A stretch of 64,000 bases of DNA from Acidobacteriota bacterium (lineage in GTDB: Bacteria; Actinomycetota; Acidimicrobiia; Spongiisociales; UBA5794). Shown piece after piece: positions 16,992 through 26,015 of the stretch; position 1 is the first letter of the stretch, and each line of letters begins with the position of its first letter. Below the pieces are notes generated by a model. The model was not told the DNA's origin. It was given only the letters and a program-made list of their open reading frames with translations, and searched no databases. The stretch spans positions 1 to 64,000 of the forward strand of contig JADFQA010000002.1 of assembly GCA_022562055.1 (NCBI GenBank), in the 5' to 3' direction. The position numbers and the translations under genes are program-made.

Positions 16992-19595
16992 CTATCCCTT
17001 CAACACTCTGACCTTGACATGGAATGACTGATCTGCAGTACACGCCATGTAGCCCTCACCCGTGTAGTAGATCTCGTTCGGGGAGGGACCGAGGCCCTTG
17101 TTACGGTCCGGACTCCAGCCTCCAAAGTGATGGGGCATTCCCACAACGTCGGGACGGAGACCTGACGAAAGCGCCACAACAGTCCGCAACTGCCTGGTCT
17201 CGCCTGTCACGGCATTGTGTGACTCGACGATGACCTCGTCGCCTTCTTCAACCTCCAGCCTCTTCGCCGTCTCTGGATTCATATCGAGGCGTTGTGTCCC
17301 GCTCAGCTCCGTCAGGAGCGGGATCATCGATGTGCGTGCTTGCTTCTGTTCAGGCAGTTTGTACGAGACGAGTATCAGGTCGTACTCAGAAGGTGACGAC
17401 TCCATCGTCGGTGTTCGCCATGTCGGAAGTGCCGTGTAGTCCTGCCAATAAATCTCGTCCGCACCAAGCTCCTGCTGCTTGCACTGCGCAACAAGCAAGC
17501 TTTCCCCGTAGAGACGGTGCACGGCTCCACCAAAGGGCGGATCAGTCACATAGCCGTATCGCTTGGTCGCTGGCACCGGCCCCTTGATCCAGACTCCGTT
17601 CTTCTCAAAGTATTCAATGCCGCCTTCGAGTCCTTCCATACGCGCCCACCGATCGAAAATGTCGCGTACGTCTGGTTTCTTATCGAGCGGCAGAGCGAAT
17701 TCGTCCTTCAGCGGGAGATTCTTGTTGACCTGGGCGATATACCCATCGTCGCCGTAGAGCACTCCAAGTCGTTCACAGAGGTCGATGTAGATATCGATCT
17801 CGCCTCGGCTCTGGAACAACGGCTCCATCACTGGCAGCCGCAACGTTTTTCCGTCGACATACTGATCAGACGCGGACAACGGACCCTCGTACTTTTCCAT
17901 GGTCGCAGTAGGGAGAACGACATCGGCAAAGTAGTCGGCCGTCTCTGAAAGCCACGGTGACAAAACGGCAACGAATTCGAACTTGCTGTAGGAGTCGAGG
18001 AAGTCCCGCTGCGAGGGGAACGCCGTTAGCGGGTTCACGTAGTGCAGAATCGCGACCTTCGGGAGGTCCTCCACCTCGTATTTCGCCGGGTCTTGCATGA
18101 CTTTCGCGACAATCCCTGGGAAACCGGTGTTGATTGGGAAGAACTTCGACTTCGCGAGCGTGAAGTCGTACGGACCTTCCTTAACGCTAAGGTCCTCGAA
18201 CTTGGCGTAGTTCTTGTGAACCTTCCACGTGAAGTCCACGAGTTGACCGCCCGCGGCCCCCGGCGCTCCAACAAGCATCGTGACCATAATCATGGCTCGG
18301 AGTGCCTGGAACCCGAGCTCCTGCTGCGCCATGTGGTACGCCATTATCGCGACTGGTCGATATGGCACTTCGACGCCGTCGACGACGATGGTCGAGCCAA
18401 TATTGGCGTTTTCGCCGAAGTCGGCTGCGACCTGACGAATGCTGTCGGGAGTGAGTCCACAAATCTCGCCAGCCCATTCAGGCGTATAGGGCTCGACGTG
18501 TTCGACGAACAGCTCGAAGGATGGCTTCACCTTTTCCCCGTCAACCTCGTATTCACCCGTGAGGGCAGGGTCGGCAGCACTATCGAACGGTACGACCTCC
18601 CCGGTTGCCTGATCCCAGACCAACGCAGGTCCTTTGTCTCCCTCCTCAGCATCTTCCGGAAGATCTCCACGCAGGATGATTCCGTCAGGGCCCACGAGGT
18701 ACGGGCTGTTGGTGTACGTCTTGAGATACGGCTCATCGAGAAACCCGAGGTGGATAAGCTCTCTGCATAGGGCTAACGCAAACGCGAGGTCAGTGGATGG
18801 TCGAACCGGGAGCCAGGTATCGGCGAAGGGACCCGCCGGGCGAAGCCGCGGGTCGATGTGGATGATCTTGAGACCATTTTTCTCCCTCGCATCCAGCATC
18901 TGCTGAGGCCATGTGATCCAGCACGTCTTGTTGCCACCGGCCGCGGTAATGTTCCATCCCCAGGACAGCAGGTACCTTGTGTGCTTAAAGTCAGGGTGCA
19001 GTACACCGTGGGGGCCGAGGGTGTATTCAGCTGCCCGATAACCGGCATCAGAGCAGTACGCACCGTGGCCGAGTTTGGTGGCTCCGACAGCCTTGACGAA
19101 TGCAGTGTCATAAAACACTTTGGCCTTAGAACGTCCCTTCTGCCACAGCACCAGCTTGGGGTTCTCGTCCATAACCGCTCGAGTCTTCTCGGCGAGAAGG
19201 TTCAGCGCTTCATCCCACGATGCGGCACGGAACTGACCGGGACCACCCTTGCCGTTTGTCCGAATGAGCGGCGTCTTGATTCGTTGCGAGTCGTACACCG
19301 CAGCAATCTGCGCGATGCCTTTAGAGCACAGAGTCCCTCGGTTTCTCGGATGTGATTCAAGGCCCTCGAGACTTACGACGCGACCCCCGACACGCCGAGC
19401 GACAATCCCGCAGTCCTGCTTGCCGATCCAACACGTCGTGTTCACGAAGTCTTCCTGGATCTGCTGGGCCATAAGCAACAAGTCCGTTTTCTGCACGGTT
19501 TCCATGCCCGAGAAGAGGAACTTTGATGAGAACATCGTGCCCCCGACAGCCATGGCCGAACCTTTGACGAACGTTCGCCGAGTGATCTGCGGCAT
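16992..19595 (-). CDS. Molybdopterin oxidoreductase catalytic subunit (DMSO reductase family), Tat-exported
   Basis: This 867-residue protein begins with a twin-arginine signal (ITRRTFVKG) and has the domain order of the DMSO reductase family. Its N-terminal Fe-S motif is unusual. Where most members have four Cys, this one has Cys55, Cys62 and Cys90, with Gly in place of the second Cys. The likely molybdenum ligand is Cys181 (GHGAYCSDAG). The C-terminal cofactor-binding domain is present (RLDMNPETAKRLEVEEGDEV). It is the first gene of the operon. The substrate (a sulfur, nitrogen, arsenic or organic oxo compound) cannot be decided from sequence alone. Confidence 0.9.
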   Translation of the reverse strand: MPQITRRTFVKGSAMAVGGTMFSSKFLFSGMETVQKTDLLLMAQQIQEDFVNTTCWIGKQDCGIVARRVGGRVVSLEGLESHPRNRGTLCSKGIAQIAAVYDSQRIKTPLIRTNGKGGPGQFRAASWDEALNLLAEKTRAVMDENPKLVLWQKGRSKAKVFYDTAFVKAVGATKLGHGAYCSDAGYRAAEYTLGPHGVLHPDFKHTRYLLSWGWNITAAGGNKTCWITWPQQMLDAREKNGLKIIHIDPRLRPAGPFADTWLPVRPSTDLAFALALCRELIHLGFLDEPYLKTYTNSPYLVGPDGIILRGDLPEDAEEGDKGPALVWDQATGEVVPFDSAADPALTGEYEVDGEKVKPSFELFVEHVEPYTPEWAGEICGLTPDSIRQVAADFGENANIGSTIVVDGVEVPYRPVAIMAYHMAQQELGFQALRAMIMVTMLVGAPGAAGGQLVDFTWKVHKNYAKFEDLSVKEGPYDFTLAKSKFFPINTGFPGIVAKVMQDPAKYEVEDLPKVAILHYVNPLTAFPSQRDFLDSYSKFEFVAVLSPWLSETADYFADVVLPTATMEKYEGPLSASDQYVDGKTLRLPVMEPLFQSRGEIDIYIDLCERLGVLYGDDGYIAQVNKNLPLKDEFALPLDKKPDVRDIFDRWARMEGLEGGIEYFEKNGVWIKGPVPATKRYGYVTDPPFGGAVHRLYGESLLVAQCKQQELGADEIYWQDYTALPTWRTPTMESSPSEYDLILVSYKLPEQKQARTSMIPLLTELSGTQRLDMNPETAKRLEVEEGDEVIVESHNAVTGETRQLRTVVALSSGLRPDVVGMPHHFGGWSPDRNKGLGPSPNEIYYTGEGYMACTADQSFHVKVRVLKG

Positions 19596-20081
19596 TCCTA
19601 CTCCTTCTGATCTAGCGTGTAGCTAGCCGTCGATGTCGACACGAAAAGTATGTTCCACGAATGTAGATTCGATGACCAACAGCAAGTTGAACTACGCGAC
19701 AACTCCGGTATTTGCAATCTTCTTCGCAACGGGCACATCGAATCGTCTCTGGGAGTCTGTAGGGAATAATCGTCGGTGGAGCTTCTCGTTCACTCCGCCA
19801 GTAGAACATCAGCACAGCGGCTCCGCTAGTGGGAGAATCCCCATTTCGTTCTGTTCCGTGTAGGGGATATCCCTGACAATGGACACCGCTACTCAGAGCC
19901 GACTGAGATCTTCAGACATCTCGTCGAGTCCGCAGGGATGCCGTTCCCGTTACCGAGACGGGTACTCAGTCGCCGTCTACGGCCAAGTGCTGAGGCCCCG
20001 CCGAAACAGCGGCCAGCCACCCGGATAAGGATGCAGCGACACGAGCAGCGTGACCCAAGAGACGCATTAGTCAACGGACTC
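19596..20081. promoter_or_regulatory. Intergenic region upstream of the molybdoenzyme operon
   Basis: No credible gene is seen in these 486 bases. They contain three GGGA...TCCC dyads: 19831-19841 (3-base spacer), 19864-19873 (perfect 10-base palindrome) and 19935-19948 (6-base spacer). All face the operon start and could be binding sites for the neighbouring response regulator. I see no clear -35/-10 pair. Confidence 0.4.
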
Positions 20082-20750
20082 TTAGGTCAGAATCCCCAGT
20101 TCAAGGGCGTAGCGCACCAATGCAGCGCGACTACGCACCTCGAGCTTCCGCATCAGACGGGCCTTGTAGGTTTCGACCGTCTTGACACTGAGAAAGACCA
20201 TCGCAGCGATCTCAGCGTTTCGGTAGCCGAGCACAACGAGCTTAAAGACCTCTGATTCGCGATCACTGAGCGACTGAAACCGAGCTTGTTTCTCGTCAAG
20301 GGGCGCTGGAGCAGCGGAAGTACGTTGGTCGGGAGCCTCGCCAGCTAGAAGCCGCGCATGTTCAGGGTGGAGGTAGACGCCCCCCTGATGAACAGTGCGG
20401 ATCGCCGACAGCAGCTCATCACTTGCAGCCTGCTTCAGAATGAACCCGGATCCACCGGACGCCAGTACGCTGCGCAGATACTCAACATCATCATGCATTG
20501 TCAGCACGAGGACCCGGCTGTCCGGCGCCTCCTCCTGGATTCGCTGCAGTGTGACCAACCCGTTGCACCGGGGCATGTTGATGTCGAGGAGCACAACGTC
20601 AGGGGACAGCTTAAGAACCTTTTCGATGCATTCGAGTCCGTCGCCTGCCTCGGCGACAACTTCGAGGTCGGGTTCGGCATCAAGAAGCGCCCTCAATCCG
20701 GCACGCAACACCGCGTGGTCATCAGCCAGCAGAATGCGTATACAGGTCAC
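20082..20750 (-). CDS. NarL/LuxR-family response regulator
   Basis: This 222-residue regulator has a receiver domain with phosphoacceptor Asp56 (VVLLDINMP) and acidic pocket ADDH. A C-terminal LuxR helix-turn-helix follows ([20 protein letters not shown], then [14 protein letters not shown]). Its GTG start overlaps the stop of the kinase gene, so the two form a pair. It lies immediately upstream of the molybdoenzyme operon on the same strand and probably controls it. By analogy with NarL and DevR/DosR it would respond to respiratory conditions, but the signal is unknown. Confidence 0.92.
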   Translation of the reverse strand: MTCIRILLADDHAVLRAGLRALLDAEPDLEVVAEAGDGLECIEKVLKLSPDVVLLDINMPRCNGLVTLQRIQEEAPDSRVLVLTMHDDVEYLRSVLASGGSGFILKQAASDELLSAIRTVHQGGVYLHPEHARLLAGEAPDQRTSAAPAPLDEKQARFQSLSDRESEVFKLVVLGYRNAEIAAMVFLSVKTVETYKARLMRKLEVRSRAALVRYALELGILT

Positions 20751-22234
20751 TCGTTCACCTCCACTGGTGCGGGAACCGGCACTTCGACATACACGGTAGT
20801 GCCGTCCTCCCCACTCTCGATGTCCAGACGACCGCCGAGGAGTTCCGAGCGTTCAACCATGCCGTGAATCCCAACGCTCTGTCCGTTCCTACGCACCGCG
20901 ACAGGATCGAACCCAATGCCATCGTCTTCGATGATGGTCCGAACACATCCGTCGCGAGAGACAACCAGGACACTCAGCGCCCGCGCCCCACTGTGGCGTG
21001 CCACGTTCGTCATCCCCTCTTGGACGATGCGGTAGAGCGTCGTCTCAACGGCTGGTGGCAGCCGTACAGGAAGGTTGCAGTGCACCTCGGTTTCGATCTC
21101 CGGGTACAACACCTGGAAGTCCGCCACATACCGGTCCAACGCCGCAGCCAGTCCGAGATCATCCAGAACGCTTGGGCGAAGCTCCCGACTCAGTTGGCGG
21201 ACTTGCTCAAGTGTCTCCGCGGCAATATCGCGGACCCTCTCCGCATCAGCAGTTGCCTCGGGCGATGCCTCTGACCTCACAATCAGACTCGCACCGAGCA
21301 TGATCGAGGTGAGTGCCTGGCCCACCGTGTCATGTAGCTCGCGCGCAATCCTCTTCCTCTCGTCCTCCTGGGCCCCAATGATCTGTTTGAGTAGACGGGA
21401 ACGAGCTAGGTCGTTCTCTGCGATCGTGGCACGGTTGGATTCGAGCTCACCCACCATTCGATTGAACGAGTTGGCAAGCGAACCGATCTCGTCCTCGGCC
21501 CATACGTACGCCCGGGCGGACAGATCACCACGAGCAACTCGGTCAGTGGTATCGACCAGGTCAAGAATTGGTCGAGTGAGTAGCCAGGTGAGTAGCGTCG
21601 CAGCAGCGATGCCGACCACGCCGAGAAATAGGGTGGTCATGAGGAGCTGCAGCGTTATGCCGTCGACCGCTCGAGAAAGGCGAGCTTCCGACAGACCCAA
21701 CCACGCAACCCCGATATCACCGCCACCGACTCTGGCGGAAAAGCTGTGCACGGATCCCTGCTCGCCATCGGTATCGACGTGCTGCACACTTCGCGCAACA
21801 CCAGGGTCTTCGATCGACGCGACACCTGGGGGTACATCATCCTCACTGAACGTAGCAGCAACAATGTTGCCATCGGGTCCCGCGACGTACGCATACATGA
21901 TGTCAGGGCGATAGGCAACCGTCTCATCAAGTATCTCCGAAACGCGATCGGTGTCGTTACGAGAGAGCGGATCGGAAACGCGCTCAGCGATCTCTGAAAT
22001 CTGTGCCTGACCATGATTATCCAACTCGTTCGCAATAACGGCGATCATTGCGGTTCGGACTTGCCAAGTGATTCCGAGGCCGAGAAGCGCTATGAGAGCG
22101 AGGACAATCCCAAGAATCTTGGTACGGACGCTGAAGTGTCCAGCCATGGTCCTCACGCGATCCATCCAGGTGTCAATCCGCGCCGAAGCTTCGGTCAGCT
22201 CACCCCTTCGGTCTTCGTGGGGCCGCGCATTCAT
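20747..22234 (-). CDS. NarX-like sensor histidine kinase
   Basis: This 495-residue membrane kinase has helix 1 (about 38-58) and an external sensor part of about 130 residues. The sensor part contains [18 protein letters not shown], a pattern seen in Cache-type domains. Helix 2 (about 193-218) and a HAMP segment follow. The HisKA_3 dimerisation domain has phospho-His301 ([12 protein letters not shown]), and the ATPase domain shows DDGIGFD. It phosphorylates the response regulator encoded next. An internal ATG at residue 24 or 30 could be the true start. No heme or Fe-S cysteine motif is present, so a small external ligand is more likely than direct oxygen sensing. Confidence 0.9.
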   Translation of the reverse strand: MNARPHEDRRGELTEASARIDTWMDRVRTMAGHFSVRTKILGIVLALIALLGLGITWQVRTAMIAVIANELDNHGQAQISEIAERVSDPLSRNDTDRVSEILDETVAYRPDIMYAYVAGPDGNIVAATFSEDDVPPGVASIEDPGVARSVQHVDTDGEQGSVHSFSARVGGGDIGVAWLGLSEARLSRAVDGITLQLLMTTLFLGVVGIAAATLLTWLLTRPILDLVDTTDRVARGDLSARAYVWAEDEIGSLANSFNRMVGELESNRATIAENDLARSRLLKQIIGAQEDERKRIARELHDTVGQALTSIMLGASLIVRSEASPEATADAERVRDIAAETLEQVRQLSRELRPSVLDDLGLAAALDRYVADFQVLYPEIETEVHCNLPVRLPPAVETTLYRIVQEGMTNVARHSGARALSVLVVSRDGCVRTIIEDDGIGFDPVAVRRNGQSVGIHGMVERSELLGGRLDIESGEDGTTVYVEVPVPAPVEVNE

Positions 22235-22549
22235 CGAGGGTCGCCGACGCCTCTGGGCACGGTGCTCGTATGCCCTCTACCAAGGCGTTGCTGTGCCCGA
22301 TAACCCTTGATCCGGTTCCTCGTCACCATGAGGCCGCAATCTTCCTGTCAATATGTCAACTATACCCATTGTACACCGAGCAGCGTGACGCAGCGCTGCG
22401 AGGCGAGACGCCTAGTCGCGCCGACTTCGGGTACTGCTTGGGACGCGAGAACCAGCACCCGTCATCATGGTAGGAGCGTACAAGCGCCTTACCGCGCAAA
22501 GCCATGCGCTTGGACGCCTACCATGCTTGACCCGACCGCAGGAGATTGT
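22235..22549. other. Divergent intergenic region
   Basis: The region separates the kinase from the rhodanese-MoeB gene. The frame of the latter is open through most of it, but the codons do not look coding. The only strong structure is the hairpin at 22466-22525; the ribosome binding site is at about 22540-22544. Confidence 0.5.
22466..22525 (+). ncRNA. Structured 5' leader hairpin of the rhodanese-MoeB gene
   Basis: The stretch folds into one long stem: 9 bp (22466-22474 with 22517-22525), a two-base bulge, 3 bp, a single mismatch, then 7 bp (22481-22487 with 22506-22512) around an 18-base loop. It ends 15 bases before the Shine-Dalgarno. That position suits a regulatory leader of a cofactor-synthesis gene. 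I do not recognise a known riboswitch class, and it lacks a T-tract. Confidence 0.45.
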
Positions 22550-23710
22550 GTGGGCCGGACATACCAACAGATTGTTGACGAGGCGAAACAGCAAATCGTC
22601 GAAATCGACGTGGCCGATGTATCTCGACTGATGGACGCCGGGGCTGCCATCATCGACATTCGCGAGTTCGACGAGTACACCCAGGGAGCGATCGAGGGAG
22701 CGACGTTCGTCCCCCGCGGGATGCTCGAACTCAGAATCAATGCAGTGGTGCCCGACATCGACACGCCCGTAATCTTGTACTGCGCGGGTGGCGGACGATC
22801 GGCGCTTGCCGCCCGCGACCTGACCGCCATGGGCTACAGCAACGTGATGTCCCTGGAGGGCGGATTTGACGGCTGGAAGACCAGTGGCGCCGGCTGGGAA
22901 GTGCCTGGTGGCCTTACACAGCGCCAGCGAGGCCAATACGCACGCCATCTGGCCCTCCCCGAGATCGGTGAAGAGGGCCAGCTCGCGCTCCTCAAGGCCC
23001 GGGTTCTGCTTATCGGTGCGGGCGGCCTCGGCTCGCCTGTTGCGCTGTACCTCGCCGCTGCGGGCGTCGGCACCATCGGAATTGTGGATTCGGACCGAGT
23101 AGACATCTCCAACCTTCAGCGCCAAATCATGCATACAACACAGCGCATCGGGCATCTCAAGGTCGACTCCGCAAGCCAGGCGATCGCGGCGATCAATCCG
23201 GACGTGACTGTTGTTCGCCACGCAGAACGTTTGGTCGCAGCGAACGTTCTAGACATTCTCGACGGTTACGACGTGATCGTCGACGGTGCCGACAATTTCC
23301 CGACGCGCTACTTGCTCAACGACGCCTCGTTACACACCAACACTCCAGTGGTTCACGGGTCGGTGTATCGGTTCGAAGGCCAGGTAACGGTCTTCTCGCC
23401 ATGGCAGGGACCCTGCTACCGATGCTTGTTTCCACAACCGCCACCACCCGAGCTGGCGCCGAACTGTGCAACCGCGGGTGTGCTCGGTGTCCTTCCCGGC
23501 ATCATCGGATCACTGCAAGCCTTGGAAGCCATCAAACTGGTGTTACACCTCGGCGACTCGTTGTCAGGACGGCTTCTCACATACGACGCCCTCGACCAGC
23601 ATTTCATGGAACTGCGACTCGAACGCGACCCTGACTGCGCGGCCTGCGGTCGGGACGGGACTCGTCCAGCGCTCGTCGACTACGACGACCTCTGCGTTGC
23701 GCAAGCGTGA
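22550..23710 (+). CDS. moeZ: Rhodanese-MoeB fusion (sulfur transfer/adenylation of a sulfur carrier)
   Basis: This protein of 386 residues has an N-terminal rhodanese domain (about 15-110, active Cys78 in LYCAGGGRS) followed by a ThiF/MoeB E1-like domain. The second domain shows the GAGGLGSPV nucleotide loop, the NLQRQIMH segment, two zinc CxxC pairs (CYRC and CAAC) and a Cys in NCATAGVLG. It would adenylate and sulfurate a carrier such as MoaD or CysO for molybdopterin or cysteine synthesis. The domain order is the reverse of classical MoeZ/MOCS3. GTG 22550 was chosen for its AGGAGA 5-6 bases upstream. Its place beside a molybdoenzyme cluster supports a cofactor role. Confidence 0.88.
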   Translation: MGRTYQQIVDEAKQQIVEIDVADVSRLMDAGAAIIDIREFDEYTQGAIEGATFVPRGMLELRINAVVPDIDTPVILYCAGGGRSALAARDLTAMGYSNVMSLEGGFDGWKTSGAGWEVPGGLTQRQRGQYARHLALPEIGEEGQLALLKARVLLIGAGGLGSPVALYLAAAGVGTIGIVDSDRVDISNLQRQIMHTTQRIGHLKVDSASQAIAAINPDVTVVRHAERLVAANVLDILDGYDVIVDGADNFPTRYLLNDASLHTNTPVVHGSVYRFEGQVTVFSPWQGPCYRCLFPQPPPPELAPNCATAGVLGVLPGIIGSLQALEAIKLVLHLGDSLSGRLLTYDALDQHFMELRLERDPDCAACGRDGTRPALVDYDDLCVAQA

Positions 23711-23738
23711 ACCCGCGGTTGGTCCGGTTACCGGGAAC

Positions 23739-24410
23739 TCACACCGAGTAGGGATGCAGACCGGGCGGGCGACCCCAGCGCTGCACTGGGTGAGTGCCGG
23801 TGTCGCCGGGCGCAGCGACCGAGACTCGCCGTGCGGGGGTGCTCGGCGTCGGTTTCGTGACAGGTTGAACGCTCGGCGGTAACTCTGGCTCCGGTTCAGT
23901 CTCCGGAGCGGGCTCGGGTTCGACGGGAGTCACAAGACCGAGAGGACCCTTCATGAACACGACGGTGACCCACATCTTGCCATCGGCTTGCACCGTGCCA
24001 ACGCCTAAGTAGTTGTAGTCGCCCAAAATATTCTTACGGTGCGATGCTGAGTTCATGAAAGCTGCTTGGATTGCCGCGAAATCTGGACCCACACCGACGT
24101 TCTCGCCTAGCGCGATCCAACCAGATGTCACTGAGGACAGAGAGCCATTGTGGTAAAGCTTGTCCTGGGCTTGCATGGCCACTGACTGTGAACGAGCGTC
24201 GTCGCGGAGATCCCAGTACACCTCGAGCGGTGCGAGACCCCGGGCGGCGCGTTCGGCGTTCATGCTCGCAACGAAACTGCCCTCGCCCGGGCCAGCAACT
24301 GCTTGCGGTACCAGACCTGTGAACATGACAGTGGTCACCAGACCGACTATCAAAAATCTACGAAACCCGAATATCATCCTGCAACTACCGAAAGTGTCGT
24401 CCTTGACCAC
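23739..24410 (-). CDS. Secreted CAP-domain (SCP-like) protein
   Basis: This 223-residue protein has an N-terminal signal peptide (hydrophobic FLIVGLVTTVMFTGLV, cut after AVA). A CAP domain follows (FVASMNAERAARGLAPL, then GENVGVG, SHRKNILGDYNYLGVG, MWVTVVFMK). The C-terminal tail is rich in Pro/Glu and then basic. CAP proteins are exported and of varied function; bacterial ones are mostly unassigned. GTG 24410 and ATG 24377 are both possible starts and neither has a well-spaced Shine-Dalgarno. The end is convergent with the rhodanese-MoeB gene. Confidence 0.82.
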   Translation of the reverse strand: MVKDDTFGSCRMIFGFRRFLIVGLVTTVMFTGLVPQAVAGPGEGSFVASMNAERAARGLAPLEVYWDLRDDARSQSVAMQAQDKLYHNGSLSSVTSGWIALGENVGVGPDFAAIQAAFMNSASHRKNILGDYNYLGVGTVQADGKMWVTVVFMKGPLGLVTPVEPEPAPETEPEPELPPSVQPVTKPTPSTPARRVSVAAPGDTGTHPVQRWGRPPGLHPYSV

Positions 24411-24522
24411 TCTCAGTTATCGGATGTTAAGGACTTTTCTTGAGAGATTCACTACACAAAGTGGCTTTTCTAACCACGCTGCGTACCATCTGTGTTTACG
24501 TATGTGTCACCGGTGGCGGGGT

Positions 24523-25968
24523 TTACTCCGCAGCAAACGCCTCGGCAACCGCGACCATTGTGCGGACCGCGAACCCCGTCCCGCCCTTTGTTACGTAGTG
24601 TTTCGCCTTGTCGGCACGGGCCGGACCGGCAATATCGAGGTGCGCCCAAGGCTGGTCGCCGACGAACCGCTGAAGGAACAGGGCCGCGGTGATCGCTCCG
24701 CCCCATCTCCCCGCGGTGTTCTTGATATCGGCAATGTCCGAGTCGATCATTGACTTGTAGTCCTGCTCGAGGGGCATATGCCAGAACTTCTCTCCAGCGG
24801 CCGACGCCGCCGAAGTCACCGTCGACGCGACGTCATCATCGCTCGCCCAGAGTCCTGCGATATCGTTGCCGAGGGCGACAACACACGAACCAGTCAGTGT
24901 TGCAACGTCGATAATGAGATCCGGTTCGGCCTCGGCAGCAAGCGATAATCCATCAGCAAGGACTAACCGACCCTCCGCATCCGTGTTGAGCACCTCGACC
25001 GTCGTCCCGTTGCGGGCCGTAAAGACGTCACCGGGACGTTGTGCTGCCCCGCCGGTCATGTTCTCCGTAATTGGTGTAATGCCAATAACGTTGACCTTGA
25101 GACCCAGTCGGGCGATCGCCGACACGGCACCCGCCACTGCTGCTGCGCCGGACATGTCGGTCTTCATTGTCTCCATACCAGCGGCCGTCTTGATCGATAA
25201 ACCGCCGGAGTCGAACACAATGCCTTTCCCGACCAGAGCGAGTGTCTTCGTCGCACCGTCGGGCGAGTAGTTCATCACAACCATGCGCGGCGGGTTCGTC
25301 GCTCCTTGAGCAACAGCAGCAAGCCCTCCGAACCGCTCAGCAGCGATGCCGACCTCGTCGTAAACAGTGACGTCAACGCCGTGAGCCTCCGTCACCCCAA
25401 GAATACGGTCTGCAAGCACGGAGGGTTTCTTGTGGTTCGCGGGCTCGTTCACCATGTTGCGAGCAAAGATGACCGACTCGGCAAGGATCGTCGCCTGCGC
25501 AATGCCTTCGTCGTCAGCGCCTCCGGCGAGCACGAGGTCGGTGGTGATTGCAGCATCCGGGTCTGACTTGCGTTCCACAAATTCGTAAGCCCCTAGGAGG
25601 TACCCCAAGACGACCGCACTCGTGGCGCCATCGATATCAAGTAGGTGCAACGTGGTGACGACACGGGCGGATCTCTTCGTCGCATTCGCCGCCCTCCCCG
25701 CTGCCTGGCGCACGCGCTCAGCATCAGCCTCTTCGCCAAGGCCGATGAAAACGATACGACCGTAGTTTGTGTCCACCCCGGGGACCGAAGCAATCTGCCC
25801 TACCTTGCCAGTGAACTTTTGGGCATCGAGTTCGCCATCGAGCCAATCGCCAAGCTGCGACACGATCTCTTCGGCGCCGCCCGCCCATGTGAGATCAGCA
25901 AACACGCCGACGACAAGCGCGTCACCCTCTTCTTCAAGCATGGCGTTTCCAGTCGCAATCGCAATCAT
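24523..25968 (-). CDS. pepA: Leucyl aminopeptidase (M17)
   Basis: This 481-residue cytosolic metallo-aminopeptidase removes N-terminal residues from peptides. The M17 catalytic domain is clear: VGKGIVFDSGGLSIK, MKTDMSGAAAV and the family signature NTDAEGRLVLADGL, which supply the Asp/Glu/Lys metal ligands. The first 160 residues form the less conserved N-terminal domain. Length is normal for the family. It probably starts a short operon of its own; the upstream 47 bases before the membrane gene hold no obvious signal. Confidence 0.93.
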   Translation of the reverse strand: MIAIATGNAMLEEEGDALVVGVFADLTWAGGAEEIVSQLGDWLDGELDAQKFTGKVGQIASVPGVDTNYGRIVFIGLGEEADAERVRQAAGRAANATKRSARVVTTLHLLDIDGATSAVVLGYLLGAYEFVERKSDPDAAITTDLVLAGGADDEGIAQATILAESVIFARNMVNEPANHKKPSVLADRILGVTEAHGVDVTVYDEVGIAAERFGGLAAVAQGATNPPRMVVMNYSPDGATKTLALVGKGIVFDSGGLSIKTAAGMETMKTDMSGAAAVAGAVSAIARLGLKVNVIGITPITENMTGGAAQRPGDVFTARNGTTVEVLNTDAEGRLVLADGLSLAAEAEPDLIIDVATLTGSCVVALGNDIAGLWASDDDVASTVTSAASAAGEKFWHMPLEQDYKSMIDSDIADIKNTAGRWGGAITAALFLQRFVGDQPWAHLDIAGPARADKAKHYVTKGGTGFAVRTMVAVAEAFAAE

Positions 25969-26015
25969 CTTTTCTCCTCGATAGGTATCAACCTGTTCGC
26001 CGTTCCCTTGTCGCG

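Noticed and set aside
22412-23221. 269-residue frame antisense to the rhodanese-MoeB gene
   Set aside because: The plus strand holds clear catalytic motifs through this stretch, so the antisense frame is a shadow.
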